Positions 8,654 to 18,068 of a stretch of DNA of 64,000 nucleotides are shown here, one piece after another. Numbering within the stretch: position 1 is the stretch's first letter; each line of letters begins with the position of its first letter. The notes below the pieces were generated by a model. It was not told where the DNA came from. It saw nothing but the letters and a program-made list of their open reading frames with translations, and searched no databases. The position numbers were made by a program, and so were the translations under genes. Origin of the DNA: Gammaproteobacteria bacterium (lineage in GTDB: Bacteria; Pseudomonadota; Gammaproteobacteria; Nevskiales; Nevskiaceae); the NCBI GenBank assembly GCA_026398875.1, contig JAPLSB010000003.1, positions 32,240-96,239 of the forward strand, in the 5' to 3' direction.

Positions 8654-9583
8654 ATGCCCTATGACCTCGCGTCCCGACTGGTGGTCGGGCTCGCGTCCAG
8701 CGCGCTGTTCGATCTCGGCGAATCCGATCAGGTGTTCCGCGAGTCCGGCGAGGAGGTCTACCGCCAGTACCAGCGCGAGCATCGCGGCCATTTGTTGCCG
8801 CCCGGCGTGGCGTTCCCCTTTATCAAGCGGCTGCTGTCGCTGAATGGCCTGCGGCCCGCTGACCCGCTGGTCGAAGTGATCCTGCTGTCGAAGAACGATC
8901 CGGACACCGGCCTCAGGGTGATGGATTCGATTGCCGCGCATGGGCTCGGCATCAGCCGCGCAGTATTCCTGCAGGGGCGGTCACCGCATCGGTTCATCGA
9001 TGCGCTCGACATCAGCCTGTTCCTGTCGGCGGATGAGGCCGACGTGCGGGCGGCCAACGCGGCGGGTCATGCGGCCGGCCAGGTGCTGGCCTCGGATTTC
9101 GTCGATCAGGACAGCGACGAGGAACTACGCATCGCCTTCGATTTCGACGGCGTGCTGGCCGACGATCAGTCCGAAGCGGTGTTCCAGGCAGCGGGCATCG
9201 ACGAGTTCCATCAGCATGAACAGCGGCACGCGGCGACGCCGGTCAGCCCCGGTCCGCTGGCGCCATTCCTGCGCAAGCTGCGCAGCATCCAGGCGCTGGA
9301 GGAACACAAGGCGCTTGCCGATCGCGACTACGTGCGCCGGCTGCGTGTGTCGATCGTCACAGCCCGCAATGCCCCGGCGCACGAGCGGGTCATCACGACG
9401 ATGCGCGACTGGGGCGTGACTGTGAACGAGGCGTTCTTCCTCGGCGGCATCGAGAAGCGGCAGGTGCTGTCGGTACTGAAGCCGCACATCTTTTTCGACG
9501 ACCAGCAGAGCCATCTGCGACCGGCCGCCGCCGATCTGCCCTGCGTGCATGTTCCGTTCGGAGCACTGAACCGGCCGCGCTGA
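8654..9583 (+). CDS. cytosolic 5'-nucleotidase (cN-I family)
   Basis: The 309-residue protein resembles the 5'-nucleotidase family of cytosolic 5'-nucleotidase I, which dephosphorylates nucleoside monophosphates. It has the paired acidic motif IAFDFDGVLADDQSEAVF (about 156-173) typical of the HAD-like catalytic core and FFDDQQSHL near residue 285, plus SIVTARNAPAHERVI for the phosphate-binding threonine region. It stands alone between the DUF4097 gene and convergent purH. A link to purine turnover with purH is suggestive but unproven. Confidence 0.85.
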   Translation: MPYDLASRLVVGLASSALFDLGESDQVFRESGEEVYRQYQREHRGHLLPPGVAFPFIKRLLSLNGLRPADPLVEVILLSKNDPDTGLRVMDSIAAHGLGISRAVFLQGRSPHRFIDALDISLFLSADEADVRAANAAGHAAGQVLASDFVDQDSDEELRIAFDFDGVLADDQSEAVFQAAGIDEFHQHEQRHAATPVSPGPLAPFLRKLRSIQALEEHKALADRDYVRRLRVSIVTARNAPAHERVITTMRDWGVTVNEAFFLGGIEKRQVLSVLKPHIFFDDQQSHLRPAAADLPCVHVPFGALNRPR

Positions 9584-9606
9584 CCGCGGCCGTCAGCACC
9601 CGTCGA

Positions 9607-11172
9607 TCAGTGCCGGAAGTGGCGCACGCCGGTGAACACCATGGCCATGCCGGCTTCGTCAGCCGCGGCGATCACTTCGTTGTCGCGCATCGAGCCGCCC
9701 GGCTGGATCACCGCGACGATGCCGGCCTTTGCGGCGGCATCGATGCCGTCGCGGAACGGGAAGAAGGCGTCGGAGGCCATCACCGAACCGGCGACCACCA
9801 GCTTTTCGTCCGCCGCCTTGATGCCGGCGATCCGCGCCGAATAGACGCGGCTCATCTGGCCCGCGCCGACACCGATGGTCTGGCGGTTCTTGGCGTAGAC
9901 GATGGCGTTGGACTTGACGAACTTGGCGACCTTCCACGCGAAGATCAGGTCGTGCAGTTCGGCTTCGGTCGGCGCGCGCTTCGTCACCACCTTCAACTCG
10001 GGCTCGGTGATCATCCGGGTGTCGGCGGTCTGGATCAGCAGGCCGGAGCCGACGCGCTTCAGGTCGTGGCTGTTGTGCGCATCGCCATGCGGAATGACCA
10101 GCACGCGCACGTTGGCCTTGGTCTTGAGGACTTCCAGCGCCGCGTTCGAATACGACGGCGCCAACAGCACTTCAATGAACTGACGGCCGACCATCACGCT
10201 GGCGGTCGCGGCATCGACTTCGCGGTTGAAGGCGATGATCCCGCCGAAGGCGCTGGTCGGATCGGTCTGGTAGGCCAGTTCATAGGCCTGACCGATCCCG
10301 GCTAGGCTGACGGCCACGCCGCAGGGATTGGCGTGCTTGACGATCACGCAGGCCGGCTTGACGAAGCTGCGCACGCATTCCCAGGCGGCGTCGGCGTCGG
10401 CGATGTTGTTGTAGCTGAGCTCCTTGCCCTGCAGCTGCTGGAAGGTGCCGAGCGTGCCGGGCAGCGGATTGAGGTCGCGATAGAACGCGGCACTCTGATG
10501 CGGGTTCTCGCCGTAGCGCAGATCCAGGACCTTCTCGAAGCGCAGATTGGCCTGGCCCGGGAACGCCGCGCGGCTGCCGTCCGCTTCAAGTGCCGACAGG
10601 TAGTCGCTGATCGCGGCGTCGTAGGCGGCGACACCGTTGAACGCGGCGACGGCCAGCTTGAAACGGGTGGCCTGAGTGATGCCGCTTTCGCGGTCGAGTT
10701 CGGCGAGCAGCGCGGCGTACTGGCTGGCCTTGGTCACCACGGCGACATCAGCGTGGTTTTTCGCGGCCGAACGCAGCATCGCCGGGCCGCCGATGTCGAT
10801 GTTCTCGATCGCTTCGTCGAAGGTGTGGTCAGGCTTGGCGACGGTTGCTTCGAACGGGTACAGGTTCAGCACCAGGATGTCGATCGGGGCGATGCCGTGC
10901 TCGGCCATCACGGCGTCATCGAGCCCGCGCCGGCCGAGCAGGCCGCCATGGATCTTCGGGTGCAGCGTCTTGACCCGGCCGTCCATCATTTCCGGGAAGC
11001 CGGTATGCGCCGACACTTCGGTAACTGCCACGCCGTGGTCGCGCAACAGCTTGAAGGTGCCGCCGGTCGACAGCAGCTCGATGCCGCGCGCCGACAGCGC
11101 TTGCGCCAGTTCGACAATGCCGGACTTGTCGGAGACGGACAGCAGGGCGCGGCGCGGTTTCAGCAAGGTCAT
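9607..11172 (-). CDS. purH: bifunctional AICAR formyltransferase / IMP cyclohydrolase
   Basis: PurH catalyses the last two steps of IMP synthesis. The 521-residue protein has the MGS-like IMP cyclohydrolase domain first (about 1-195, with [29 protein letters not shown] and [15 protein letters not shown]) and the formyltransferase domain after ([31 protein letters not shown] with the catalytic KH, and the C-terminal [14 protein letters not shown]). Length and motifs are those of the family. It follows fis on the same strand, an order also seen in related Gammaproteobacteria, but with a 178-base gap containing a dispersed repeat. Confidence 0.98.
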   Translation of the reverse strand: MTLLKPRRALLSVSDKSGIVELAQALSARGIELLSTGGTFKLLRDHGVAVTEVSAHTGFPEMMDGRVKTLHPKIHGGLLGRRGLDDAVMAEHGIAPIDILVLNLYPFEATVAKPDHTFDEAIENIDIGGPAMLRSAAKNHADVAVVTKASQYAALLAELDRESGITQATRFKLAVAAFNGVAAYDAAISDYLSALEADGSRAAFPGQANLRFEKVLDLRYGENPHQSAAFYRDLNPLPGTLGTFQQLQGKELSYNNIADADAAWECVRSFVKPACVIVKHANPCGVAVSLAGIGQAYELAYQTDPTSAFGGIIAFNREVDAATASVMVGRQFIEVLLAPSYSNAALEVLKTKANVRVLVIPHGDAHNSHDLKRVGSGLLIQTADTRMITEPELKVVTKRAPTEAELHDLIFAWKVAKFVKSNAIVYAKNRQTIGVGAGQMSRVYSARIAGIKAADEKLVVAGSVMASDAFFPFRDGIDAAAKAGIVAVIQPGGSMRDNEVIAAADEAGMAMVFTGVRHFRH

Positions 11173-11211
11173 GGTTGTTTCGTCGGCAGGGAATACATCG
11201 AAAGACTTGGG

Positions 11212-11242
11212 TTCACGCCAAGGCGCGAAGACGCGAAGAACG
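11212..11242. repeat. dispersed intergenic repeat copy
   Basis: TTCACGCCAAGGCGCGAAG followed by ACGCGAAG belongs to the same family as 14094, 14163 and 54228. It lies in the fis-purH gap. Confidence 0.6.
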
Positions 11243-11350
11243 GTGCTGAGGCGGAAACCTTCGCGAGAGCCATCGGGCTTTTCCTCGGCAGCTTGGCGGC
11301 TTGGCTCGAGATCGCGGTTGCCAGGCGGCGAGGGCGCTGGTCGGCGGCGA

Positions 11351-11680
11351 TCAGCGCGTGCTGATGCCGTATTGCGTGAGCTTCTTGCGCAAGGTCGCGC
11401 GGTTCAGGCCGAGCAGCTCGGCGGCGCGCGACTGGTTGCCGTCGCAGTAGTCGAGCGTGGCGCGCAGCAATGGTGGTTCGACCTGCTCCAGCACCGTGTC
11501 ATACAGATTCAGGGTCTTCGGAAGGTGACCGTTCAGCGTCCTGAAGTACGCATCCATGCACTCGGCAACCGACGTGCACAGCGGCTTGCTGTTGTCAGCC
11601 TGGGCCGCCGGAACACGGGATTCCGGGGACCCGGCATCGGCCAGATATTCGCCGGCGGCGTTAGGGTTCAAGGAGGACAT
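11351..11680 (-). CDS. fis: Fis family DNA-bending regulator
   Basis: The 109-residue protein ends in the highly conserved Fis C-terminus ([30 protein letters not shown]), a helix-turn-helix that binds and bends DNA. Fis controls rRNA and many growth-phase genes and helps site-specific recombination. I start at the ATG at 11680 ([10 protein letters not shown]), giving a length near other Fis proteins; earlier frame starts would read through an inverted repeat in the leader. It lies between prmA (127 bases upstream) and purH, all on the minus strand. Confidence 0.92.
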   Translation of the reverse strand: MSSLNPNAAGEYLADAGSPESRVPAAQADNSKPLCTSVAECMDAYFRTLNGHLPKTLNLYDTVLEQVEPPLLRATLDYCDGNQSRAAELLGLNRATLRKKLTQYGISTR

Positions 11681-11691
11681 GGCGCTCGACC

Positions 11692-11722
11692 GTGATGATC
11701 GGCAAATTGCCGACGTCATCAC
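11692..11722. promoter_or_regulatory. 31-base inverted repeat in the fis leader
   Basis: GTGATGATCGGCAA, one central base, then TTGCCGACGTCATCAC: the two arms pair throughout except for a 2-base bulge. It ends 11 bases before the fis ATG, so it could be an operator, or an RNA hairpin controlling fis translation. Confidence 0.55.
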
Positions 11723-11807
11723 TTGTTCACAAAGGGGACGGCGATGATACCGACGGCCCTCGAACGCCGGTAGCCCCGTTCGTCACATTACGGCCGGTTG
11801 TGCGGCC

Positions 11808-12686
11808 TCAGCGGCGCTTGATTCCGCTGATCCGGTGCCAGCCGTCGCGCTCGCCATCGGGCTCGAAATCGAACCATGGCGCATAGGCGGCGCGCACTTC
11901 GTCAGCCTGCCGCGCCAGCAGGCCGGCCAGCACGATGCGGCCATCTGCCCGGGTCGCGGCCGCCAGCTTGGACGCCAGTTCGATCAGCGGCCGAGCCAGG
12001 ATGTTGGCAAGCACGATGTCGTACTGATCGACCACCGCATGCTCGATGCCGGCGCAGGTGATCCGCTCGGCGACCTGGTTGGTCTGGGCGTTGTCGAGTG
12101 TGGCGGTGATGGCCTGCGGGTCGATGTCGATCGCCAGCGCCGAGGCTGCGCCGAGCTTGAGCGCGGCGATTGCCAGCACGCCGGAGCCGCAGCCGTAGTC
12201 GAGCACGGTGCTGCCGGCGACGTCGTTCAGCGACAGCCAGTCGAGACACATCGACGTGCTCGGATGCGTGCCGGTGCCGAACGCGAGCCCCGGATCGAGA
12301 TGGACGATCACGGCGTCCTGCGCCGTGACTTCGCAGCCGGTCGGGCAGATCCACAGCCGCTGCCCGAACTGCATCGCTTCGGCGTGATCGAGCCAGGCAC
12401 GCACCCAGTCGCGATCCTCGACCTTCAGGATCTCGGTCTTCGCCGTATCGCCATCCGGCAACTGCTCGGCCAGTGCTGCACGCACCACGTCCAGATCGGT
12501 GCCGGCGGTGAACAGACCCTTGGTGATCGTGGCCGGCCACAACGGCGTTTCGCCGGGCAGCGGCTCGAGCACCGGCACATCGGCGGCATCGGTCATGGTC
12601 ACCGACAACGCGCCGCAGGCACTCAGGACTTCTTCGGCGAACTCGGGGTAATGACTCGCGACCGCCAGTTCAATCCAGGTGCTCAA
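11808..12686 (-). CDS. prmA: ribosomal protein L11 methyltransferase
   Basis: PrmA trimethylates ribosomal protein L11 using S-adenosylmethionine. The 292-residue protein opens with [27 protein letters not shown], the substrate-recognition domain, and has the class I methyltransferase core with [23 protein letters not shown] and [20 protein letters not shown] (about residues 165-185). I start it at the TTG at 12686, which overlaps the accC stop as TTGA; no ATG or GTG gives the right N-terminus. prmA directly after accC is a common gammaproteobacterial arrangement. Confidence 0.95.
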   Translation of the reverse strand: MSTWIELAVASHYPEFAEEVLSACGALSVTMTDAADVPVLEPLPGETPLWPATITKGLFTAGTDLDVVRAALAEQLPDGDTAKTEILKVEDRDWVRAWLDHAEAMQFGQRLWICPTGCEVTAQDAVIVHLDPGLAFGTGTHPSTSMCLDWLSLNDVAGSTVLDYGCGSGVLAIAALKLGAASALAIDIDPQAITATLDNAQTNQVAERITCAGIEHAVVDQYDIVLANILARPLIELASKLAAATRADGRIVLAGLLARQADEVRAAYAPWFDFEPDGERDGWHRISGIKRR

Positions 12687-14050
12687 TGAGCGTCGCCTGT
12701 CCCGCCCGCCGCCTTGTCGAGCATCGACGCCAGGTAGTGGATGTGATGGGTGCCGGCGCAGAAGGTCGGATCGTTGAGGATCATCTGCTGCAGCGGGATG
12801 TTGGTGACGATGCCTTCGACGATCATCTCGTCGAGCGCAGTGCGCATGCGGGCGATCGCGCTTTCGCGCGTCGGGCCATGGACGATCAGCTTGCCGATCA
12901 TCGAATCGTAGTTCGGCGGCACGCGGTAGCCGGCGTAGACGTGGCTGTCCATGCGCACGCCCGGACCGCCCGGCGTGTGCCACTTCTTGACCTCGCCCGG
13001 GCTCGGCGTGAACTTGAACGGATCCTCGGCGTTGATGCGGCACTCGATCGCATGGCCGGTGATGCGGATGTCTTCCTGCTTGACCGGCAGCGGCTCGCCG
13101 GCCGCGACCTTGATCTGCTGCACGATCAGATCGACACCGGTGATCATCTCGGTCACCGGATGCTCGACCTGAATGCGGGTGTTCATCTCGATGAAGTAGA
13201 AGCGGCCGTTCTCGTACAGGAACTCCATCGTGCCGGCGCCGCGGTAGCCGATGCGCTTGCAGGCATCGGTGCACAGCTTGCCGATCTCCGCGCGCTGCGC
13301 AGGCGTGATGCCGGGCGCGGTCGCTTCCTCGATGACCTTCTGGTTACGGCGCTGCATCGAGCAGTCCCGCTCACCCAGAAACACGGCGTTGCCGTGCTCG
13401 TCGGCCAGCACCTGGATCTCGATGTGGCGCGGCACTTCGAGATACTTCTCGAGAAACACCGAGCCGTCCTTGAACGCCTGCAGCGCTTCCTGACGAGCGA
13501 TCTTGATCGAGCCGATCAGGTCGTCCGGCTTGCGCACCACATGCATGCCGCGTCCGCCACCACCGAAGGCCGCCTTGATCAGCACCGGGTAGCCGACCTT
13601 CTCGGCAATCGCCAGGCACTCGGCTTCGTCGTCGGGAAGGATGCCGTCCGAGCCAGGCACGCAGGGCACACCGGCGGCGATCATTTCGGCCTTGGCCGTG
13701 GTCTTGCCGCCCATCAGGCGAATCGTTTCCGAACGCGGGCCGATGAACACGAAGCCGCTCTTTTCGACGCTTTCGGCGAAGTCGGCGTTCTCGGAGAGGA
13801 AGCCGTAGCCGGGGTGAATCGCGTCGGCCTGGGTCACTTCGGCGGCCGAGATGATCGCCGCCATATTCAGGTAGCTGCCGGTGGCGGCGGCACCGCCGAT
13901 GCAGACGGTTTCGTCGGCCAGGCGGACATGCTTCAGGTCGCGGTCGGCAGTGGAATGCACCGCCACCGTCTTGATGCCGAGTTCACGGCAGGCGCGCAGG
14001 ATGCGCAGCGCGATTTCGCCTCGGTTGGCGATCAGGATCTTGTTGAACAT
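12683..14050 (-). CDS. accC: acetyl-CoA carboxylase, biotin carboxylase subunit
   Basis: AccC carboxylates the biotin on AccB using ATP and bicarbonate, the first half-step of fatty acid synthesis. The 455-residue protein has the standard order: N-terminal domain ([23 protein letters not shown]), ATP-grasp with [13 protein letters not shown] glycine loop ([15 protein letters not shown], about 159-173), and the C-terminal domain with [15 protein letters not shown] (about 288-302). It lies downstream of accB on the minus strand, separated by 158 bases holding an inverted pair of dispersed repeats. Confidence 0.98.
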   Translation of the reverse strand: MFNKILIANRGEIALRILRACRELGIKTVAVHSTADRDLKHVRLADETVCIGGAAATGSYLNMAAIISAAEVTQADAIHPGYGFLSENADFAESVEKSGFVFIGPRSETIRLMGGKTTAKAEMIAAGVPCVPGSDGILPDDEAECLAIAEKVGYPVLIKAAFGGGGRGMHVVRKPDDLIGSIKIARQEALQAFKDGSVFLEKYLEVPRHIEIQVLADEHGNAVFLGERDCSMQRRNQKVIEEATAPGITPAQRAEIGKLCTDACKRIGYRGAGTMEFLYENGRFYFIEMNTRIQVEHPVTEMITGVDLIVQQIKVAAGEPLPVKQEDIRITGHAIECRINAEDPFKFTPSPGEVKKWHTPGGPGVRMDSHVYAGYRVPPNYDSMIGKLIVHGPTRESAIARMRTALDEMIVEGIVTNIPLQQMILNDPTFCAGTHHIHYLASMLDKAAGGTGDAH

Positions 14051-14093
14051 TGCAGGCTGTTGCCTCGGTTGAGCGTGGGCTCAGGAAAGCGGG

Positions 14094-14126
14094 TTCACGC
14101 AAAGACGCCAAGACGCCAAGAAAACG
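14094..14126. repeat. dispersed intergenic repeat copy (left arm)
   Basis: TTCACGCAAAGACGCCAAG followed by ACGCCAAGAAAACG. With the opposite-facing copy at 14163 it can form an inverted pair in the accB-accC gap. Confidence 0.7.
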
Positions 14127-14162
14127 AAAGCAGCAAGGGCAACAGGATCGATGACCGCTTTA

Positions 14163-14190
14163 CCTTTGCGTCTTGGCGCCTTTGCGTGCG
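14163..14190. repeat. dispersed intergenic repeat copy (right arm, inverted)
   Basis: CCTTTGCGTCTTGGCGCC followed by TTTGCGTGCG is the reverse-complement form of the copy at 14094, 36 bases away. Confidence 0.7.
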
Positions 14191-14208
14191 CGTGCCGGTG
14201 GCGCGGCG

Positions 14209-14709
14209 CTATTCGATGATGAACATCGGCTGGTCGAATTCGACCGGCTTTTCGTTGTCGACCAGGATCTCGACGACCACGCCGCTCTTGTCGCTTTCGA
14301 TCTGGTTGAGCATCTTCATCGCTTCGATGATGCACAGCGTCTGGCCGGCCTTGACCGTCTGGCCGACTTCGACGAACGCCTTGGCGCCCGGCGACGGCGT
14401 GCGATAGAAGGTGCCGACCATCGGCGCCTTGACCACATGGCGGCTTTCCGCACTCTTCGGCGCGGCGGCCGGGGCAGCAGCCGCTTCGGCAGACGGTGCG
14501 GCCGGCGCGGCGGCAGCGGCCGGTGCTGGCGTGCTGGCCGGCGCGGCCAGCGGCTGCGGGGCAGCGGCGTAGTACTGCGGCGGCGCCTGCATGGCGCCCG
14601 TCGGATAACGCGAGATGCGAACCGATTCCTCGCCTTCCTTGACTTCCAGTTCGGCGATGCCCGATTCCTCGACGAGGTCGATCAGCGTCTTGATCTTGCG
14701 CAAATCCAT
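14209..14709 (-). CDS. accB: acetyl-CoA carboxylase, biotin carboxyl carrier protein
   Basis: AccB carries biotin between AccC and the carboxyltransferase. The 166-residue protein starts [18 protein letters not shown] as AccB proteins do, has an Ala/Pro-rich linker (about 40-88), and ends in a biotinyl domain with the EAMKM motif (biotinylated lysine K132). I choose the ATG at 14709, preceded by GGGGAGCAGGA; an earlier ATG at 14727 overlaps the aroQ stop as TAATG and would add six atypical residues. Confidence 0.97.
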   Translation of the reverse strand: MDLRKIKTLIDLVEESGIAELEVKEGEESVRISRYPTGAMQAPPQYYAAAPQPLAAPASTPAPAAAAAPAAPSAEAAAAPAAAPKSAESRHVVKAPMVGTFYRTPSPGAKAFVEVGQTVKAGQTLCIIEAMKMLNQIESDKSGVVVEILVDNEKPVEFDQPMFIIE

Positions 14710-14726
14710 GGTGTTCCTGCTCCCCA

Positions 14727-15173
14727 TTACTGGTGTGGTGCCAGCCGTGCGTGCACGGCGGTAAGCGCGAGCTGGTAACCGATGGGGCCGAGCCCCACGA
14801 TCACGCCCGCAGCGATGTCGGAAAAATAAGAGTGATGCCGGAATGCGTCGCGTGCGTGGACGTTCGACAGATGCACTTCGACGAACGGAATCGCCACGCC
14901 CAGCAGGGCGTCACGCAGGGCGATCGAGGTGTGGGTGTAGGCGCCGAAGTTGGCGATGATGAACGCGGTGCCGTCAGGCTTGGCTGCGTGCACCCGGTCG
15001 ACCAGCGCGCCTTCGTGATTGCTCTGGAAACAGGCCAGCTGGTGGCCGAGTGTCGCGGCTTCAGCGGTCAGCGACTGCTCGATGTCCGCCAGCGTCGCGG
15101 CCCCATAGATCGCGGGCTCGCGGCTGCCGAGCAGATTCAGATTGGGGCCGTTCAACAGCAGCAGTCGACTCAC
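14727..15173 (-). CDS. aroQ: 3-dehydroquinate dehydratase, type II
   Basis: AroQ converts 3-dehydroquinate to 3-dehydroshikimate in the shikimate pathway. The 148-residue protein has the family signatures [21 protein letters not shown] at the start (catalytic Tyr), [20 protein letters not shown] with the Asn/Gly loop, and [21 protein letters not shown] with the catalytic His. The start codon is GTG. It heads the aroQ-accB-accC-prmA set, the usual aroQ-accBC order of Gammaproteobacteria. Confidence 0.96.
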   Translation of the reverse strand: MSRLLLLNGPNLNLLGSREPAIYGAATLADIEQSLTAEAATLGHQLACFQSNHEGALVDRVHAAKPDGTAFIIANFGAYTHTSIALRDALLGVAIPFVEVHLSNVHARDAFRHHSYFSDIAAGVIVGLGPIGYQLALTAVHARLAPHQ

Positions 15174-15238
15174 ACGACTCGCTCGTCAACAGAAGAGTCC
15201 CGATTCTGCCCGAAGCCCGGTCGGCGTACAAACGGAAA

Positions 15239-15291
15239 ACAAAATTGCCAGAAGATGGCAGCCGATCCGTCTGCTTTGGAGACAGATCGGC
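15239..15291 (-). terminator. double hairpin terminator after tlpA-like gene
   Basis: On the minus strand a 12-bp stem (arms 15261-15272 and 15280-15291, one mismatch, 7-base loop) is followed by TGCCATCTTCTGGCA and then ATTTTGTTTTCC. This is a good Rho-independent terminator shape ending the cutA-DsbD-alpha-TlpA transcript before aroQ. Confidence 0.65.
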
Positions 15292-15305
15292 GCAAAGCAG
15301 AACAA

Positions 15306-15322
15306 ATGGACACCGTGTCCAT
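15306..15322. promoter_or_regulatory. 8-bp-arm palindrome upstream of aroQ
   Basis: ATGGACAC-C-GTGTCCAT is a perfect inverted repeat about 130 bases upstream of the aroQ start and 21 bases beyond the TlpA stop. It could be an operator or the base of another hairpin. Confidence 0.4.
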
Positions 15323-15342
15323 CGGTGCTGCCGATTGCGCCA

Positions 15343-15918
15343 TCAGCGCGGCAGGTTTTTCTCGATCAGCGCCGCCAGTTCGACTTCGCTGTATTCGCCA
15401 AGCTGCCGTTCCAGCACGCGCCCATCGGCGCCGATGAGCACCGAGAACGGCAGCCCGCCCTGCTCGTTGCCAAGCTGGGTCATCAGGTCGAGCATCGCTT
15501 CCGGCGTGCCGACGGCGACCGGGTAGTTGAACTTCAGGCCGGGTGCGGCGCGGCGGGCGTCCTCGATGTCGTCGACGGCCGGTCCGACCAGCTGGAAGCC
15601 CTGTGCGCCGTAGCGTTCCTGCATCTTCACCAGGACCGGAATCTCGTGCAGGCACGGCGCGCACCAGGTCGCCCAGAAATTGACGATCAGCAGCTTGCCC
15701 TTGTAGTCGTCCAGCGAAAACGCACGGCCATCGAGATCGGCGAGCTTCAGACCGGCCGGCATGCGTTCGTTCGCGGCCGCCGGTGTCGCGCCGACGCTGG
15801 CGCTGGCGTCGTCCAGGTTCTGCGCCGCGTTCGGCCGCAGCAGGAACACGGCAACACCTGCGGCCAGCGCCAGCACGCAGGCAGCAACGATCGCCAGATT
15901 CGATTTGGCAGATGACAT
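15343..15918 (-). CDS. TlpA-like membrane-anchored thioredoxin-fold protein
   Basis: The 191-residue protein has one N-terminal membrane anchor (about 8-27) and a periplasmic TlpA/ResA-type thioredoxin domain with the redox motif WCAPC (C86, C89) in IVNFWATWCAPCLHEIPVL. Such proteins reduce disulfides, for example in cytochrome c maturation. It lies 34 bases downstream of a lone DsbD alpha domain, which suggests a shared thiol-reduction pathway. Cognate electron donor not in the window. Confidence 0.9.
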   Translation of the reverse strand: MSSAKSNLAIVAACVLALAAGVAVFLLRPNAAQNLDDASASVGATPAAANERMPAGLKLADLDGRAFSLDDYKGKLLIVNFWATWCAPCLHEIPVLVKMQERYGAQGFQLVGPAVDDIEDARRAAPGLKFNYPVAVGTPEAMLDLMTQLGNEQGGLPFSVLIGADGRVLERQLGEYSEVELAALIEKNLPR

Positions 15919-15952
15919 GAAAACCTCGGGACTCGGAAGGAAGAGGGGGAAA

Positions 15953-16405
15953 TCAGGGGGTGGCTGTGACGTCGACGATGCGCGTCACCGGCGGATAGCA
16001 GACGCCGGCTTCGGCACAGCCCTGCCAGCGCAGCTTCAGCCGGGTCGGCGCAGTCTGGCCCCGGGCGAGGGGTAGCTCGGCATCGACGGCCACGGTGTAG
16101 ATCTCGACGTCGCCGAAATGCGCGTCGTGTTTCGCGGTTCCCTTCGGCAGCCGCAGCGCCGCGAGCGGCGCGCCGCCATCCACCGATTCGGCCGAGAAGC
16201 GCTGCCGGTACAGGTAGTAGCCGGGGGCGATGACCCAGCCCAGATGCACGCCAGCGGCGCTGCGCTCGACCGACACCAGCTGGAATGCCTGATCGGCGAG
16301 CAGCAGCTCGGTGTCGCCGTGCGGCTTGCGGCTCAGATCCAGCGCATCGGCTGCCAGCGCGGCAGTCAGCAATGCAAGCAGGGAAGCAAAACGGATCAGA
16401 GGCAT
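15953..16405 (-). CDS. stand-alone DsbD alpha (N-terminal) domain protein
   Basis: The 150-residue protein starts with a signal peptide (MPLIRFASLLALLTAALA) and consists only of the immunoglobulin-like DsbD alpha domain, with GWVIAPGYYLYRQRF and the paired cysteines C130 and C136 in WQGCAEAGVCYPP, which accept electrons in full DsbD. The transmembrane beta domain and the gamma thioredoxin domain are absent, and no frameshifted remains of them follow: the next gene is the separate TlpA-like protein. I start at the ATG at 16405 because it gives a clean signal peptide. Full-length DsbD is about 550-750 residues. Confidence 0.85.
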   Translation of the reverse strand: MPLIRFASLLALLTAALAADALDLSRKPHGDTELLLADQAFQLVSVERSAAGVHLGWVIAPGYYLYRQRFSAESVDGGAPLAALRLPKGTAKHDAHFGDVEIYTVAVDAELPLARGQTAPTRLKLRWQGCAEAGVCYPPVTRIVDVTATP

Positions 16406-16434
16406 CGAGGGTCGGTGGCGAAGGCGAGCGGCAT

Positions 16435-16755
16435 TCAGCGGACGGACGTCGCCAGCCATTGCAGATAAGCCGGCAGACCCGCGGCGATATCGACCGCCAC
16501 GATTTCTGGAAGTTCGTAAGGGTGGTGCTCGCGCACGCCGGCTTCGAGCGCGGCATAGCCGGCCGCCGTGGTCTTGGCGATCAGCAGCGTCTCGTCGGCG
16601 CGCTCGACGGCATCGTGCCAGCGATAGACCGAGCGCAGCCCCGGCAGCACGTTGACGCAGGCCGCCAAGCGGGCATCGACCAGCGCCGTCGCCAGCCGGT
16701 CCGCGGCATCGGGCGGACAGGTGATCAGCACCAGCAGGGCGGATTCGACAGTCAT
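16435..16755 (-). CDS. cutA: divalent cation tolerance protein CutA
   Basis: The 106-residue protein matches CutA1 over its whole length: VLITCPPDAADRLATALVDARLAACVNVLPGLRSVYRW near the start and HHPYELPEIVAVDI with YLQWLATS near the end. CutA forms stable trimers and was linked to copper tolerance; its function is still unclear. cutA beside dsbD is a known gammaproteobacterial pairing, here with only the DsbD alpha domain (29-base gap). Confidence 0.95.
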   Translation of the reverse strand: MTVESALLVLITCPPDAADRLATALVDARLAACVNVLPGLRSVYRWHDAVERADETLLIAKTTAAGYAALEAGVREHHPYELPEIVAVDIAAGLPAYLQWLATSVR

Positions 16756-16954
16756 CGGCCGCGAGTATTGCCGTTTGTGCAGGCTGCGTGGTTGCCGATA
16801 TCGCCGGCGCGGAGATCGCAGCGGCTCAGCCATTGCCCGAACGGCAGCAGCGGACGTGCGTGTTGCACTGCGATGCGCCGATGCTGCGGGTCCCACTCGA
16901 CACGGCGTGCACGATCGCGATGCCAGACCACCCCGCCGCGGCTGCGGCCCGGCC

Positions 16955-17995
16955 ATGAGACCACCGGTGATTCCGGTGACCGTGCTGACCGGCTTTCTTG
17001 GTGCCGGCAAGACCACGCTGATCAACCGTCTGCTGCGCGAGGCACACGGCCGGCGCTTCGCGGTGATCGAGAACGAGTACGGCGCCGTCAATGTCGATGC
17101 CGACCTGCTGATCAACGACGGCGGTGAAACCATCGTCCAGCTGACCAATGGCTGCGTCTGCTGCACGGTGCGCGGCGACCTCGCCGACGCGCTGGATCGT
17201 CTGGCTCGCCAGCGCGATGCCGGCGAGATCGCTTTCGACCATGTGCTGATCGAACCGACCGGGCTGGCCGATCCGGGGCCGATCGTGCGCACCTTCATCG
17301 CCGGCAGCCCGCTGCAGGCGCGCTACTTCCTCGACGGCGTGGTCACGCTTTTCGATGCGGTCAACGGCCCGCGCACGCTGAGCCAAGCCGTCGAGGCGCA
17401 GGCGCAACTGGCCTATGCCGATCGGGTGCTGGTGACCAAGCCGGATCTGCTCGATGGCGCGGCTGCCGTCGATGCGGTGATCGCCATGGTCAGCGCCGCC
17501 AATTCGGTGGCGGCCGTCGCGGCGATCGACCTGGTCACCGCACCGTGGGACGAGATGTTCGACAAGCTGCTGAGCTTGCGCGGCTACCAGTTCGACCGCG
17601 TGGTGTTCGCACCGGCGGTCACCGACGGCAACCGCGTCGAACACACGCAGGCGGTCGGCAGCGTGATGTTCAGCGCCGACTCGCCGCTCGACGGACCCCG
17701 CCTGAAAGCAGCGCTGGCGGCGATCGATGCGCGCTACGGCGAGCGGCTGTGGCGCATCAAGGGCGTGCTGGCGATCGACGGCGTGCGCAGCCGGATCATC
17801 CTGCAGGGTGTGCAGGGCCTGCTGCAGAGTCAGGCATCGACGCCGTGGCGGATGTTCGAGCCGCAGCGCACGCAGCTGGTGCTGATCGGCCGCGAGCTCG
17901 ACCGCGACTGGCTGCTGCAGCAGCTCGGCGAATGCCTGGCTGCACCGGCCGATACATCGATGCACGGTGTGCCGATGCCGCGCCTGCCGGGCTGA
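16955..17995 (+). CDS. G3E family GTP-binding protein (CobW/YjiA type)
   Basis: The 346-residue protein has the Walker A loop GFLGAGKTT (13-21), the zinc/metal-binding NGCVCCT motif (C67, C69, C70), [10 protein letters not shown], and a C-terminal CobW domain (about 235-335). G3E GTPases deliver metal ions or help assemble metalloenzymes; the YjiA-like group binds zinc. I start at the ATG at 16955 ([16 protein letters not shown]); longer frames run into DNA antisense to cutA. Client protein not evident. Confidence 0.9.
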   Translation: MRPPVIPVTVLTGFLGAGKTTLINRLLREAHGRRFAVIENEYGAVNVDADLLINDGGETIVQLTNGCVCCTVRGDLADALDRLARQRDAGEIAFDHVLIEPTGLADPGPIVRTFIAGSPLQARYFLDGVVTLFDAVNGPRTLSQAVEAQAQLAYADRVLVTKPDLLDGAAAVDAVIAMVSAANSVAAVAAIDLVTAPWDEMFDKLLSLRGYQFDRVVFAPAVTDGNRVEHTQAVGSVMFSADSPLDGPRLKAALAAIDARYGERLWRIKGVLAIDGVRSRIILQGVQGLLQSQASTPWRMFEPQRTQLVLIGRELDRDWLLQQLGECLAAPADTSMHGVPMPRLPG

Positions 17996-18068
17996 AGGCG
18001 CAGCGCGGCGGGCGCGGGCTAAAATCCGTGTCCCGAACGCCGCCACCTGCGGCGCACCCGAAGCCGAC

